From positions 1 to 31,529 of the IMG/VR virus record IMGVR_UViG_3300037170_000022: a DNA stretch of 31,529 nt; one strand, given 5' to 3'. The notes under the pieces are model-generated. The model saw nothing but the letters and a program-made list of their open reading frames with translations. It was not told where the DNA came from and did not search any database. This document shows positions 31,382-31,529 of the stretch, piece after piece (within the stretch, counting starts at the first letter, position 1; each line of letters starts with the position of its first letter). This DNA is from a virus. Position numbers and translations under genes: made by a program.

Positions 31382-31529
<148 letters not shown>

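Overview
The window is most likely part of the genome of a short-tailed (podovirus-type) bacteriophage. The virion gene order is that of the Bordetella phage BPP-1 / T7-like tail-tube group: portal, Bbp19-like protein, scaffold, major capsid, cement protein, tail tubular proteins A and B, internal virion proteins, and a tailspike with a T7-type anchor. The high GC content and codon use suggest an alphaproteobacterial host, but this is inference. No terminase, integrase, RNA polymerase, DNA polymerase, tRNA or CRISPR is visible. The portal gene is cut by the left edge and a repeat array is cut by the right edge.

Layout. Positions 1-17744 (+ strand) hold the head and tail module: portal, Bbp19-like protein, scaffold, a small protein, capsid, a broken HNH endonuclease, cement protein, five unrecognised probable virion genes, tail tube A and B, a small internal protein, a transglycosylase-bearing internal protein of 1090 aa and a second giant internal protein of 1139 aa. 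Positions 17745-18286 are a non-coding gap with three back-to-back hairpins. A tailspike follows (18287-20557). Positions 20572-23990 (+) are a dense lysis-type cassette: two small exported or membrane proteins, an amber-interrupted C40-peptidase fragment, a 23-residue membrane microprotein, a DUF1906 glycoside-hydrolase-like endolysin candidate, a holin-like fusion, a class 3 lipase and a membrane/coiled-coil protein.

The - strand converges on this from the right. From 31116 down to about 24000 a chain of small genes, mostly joined by 4-base start/stop overlaps, forms an early/accessory operon. It contains a PD-(D/E)XK nuclease next to a RecA/Sak4-like ATPase (recombination), a homologue of the R67 type II dihydrofolate reductase (DfrB), a zinc-ribbon-like protein, and two lower-GC genes that look recently acquired. 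At the far right are a 23-bp direct repeat and a hexamer array in which one base varies.

Most noteworthy: the DfrB-like gene, which keeps all the known active-site residues in a phage early operon; the lipase and holin fusion in the lysis cassette; Sec signal peptides on probable virion proteins; the triple-hairpin element before the tailspike; and several relics (HNH endonuclease, C40 peptidase, a gene split by a low-GC insertion).
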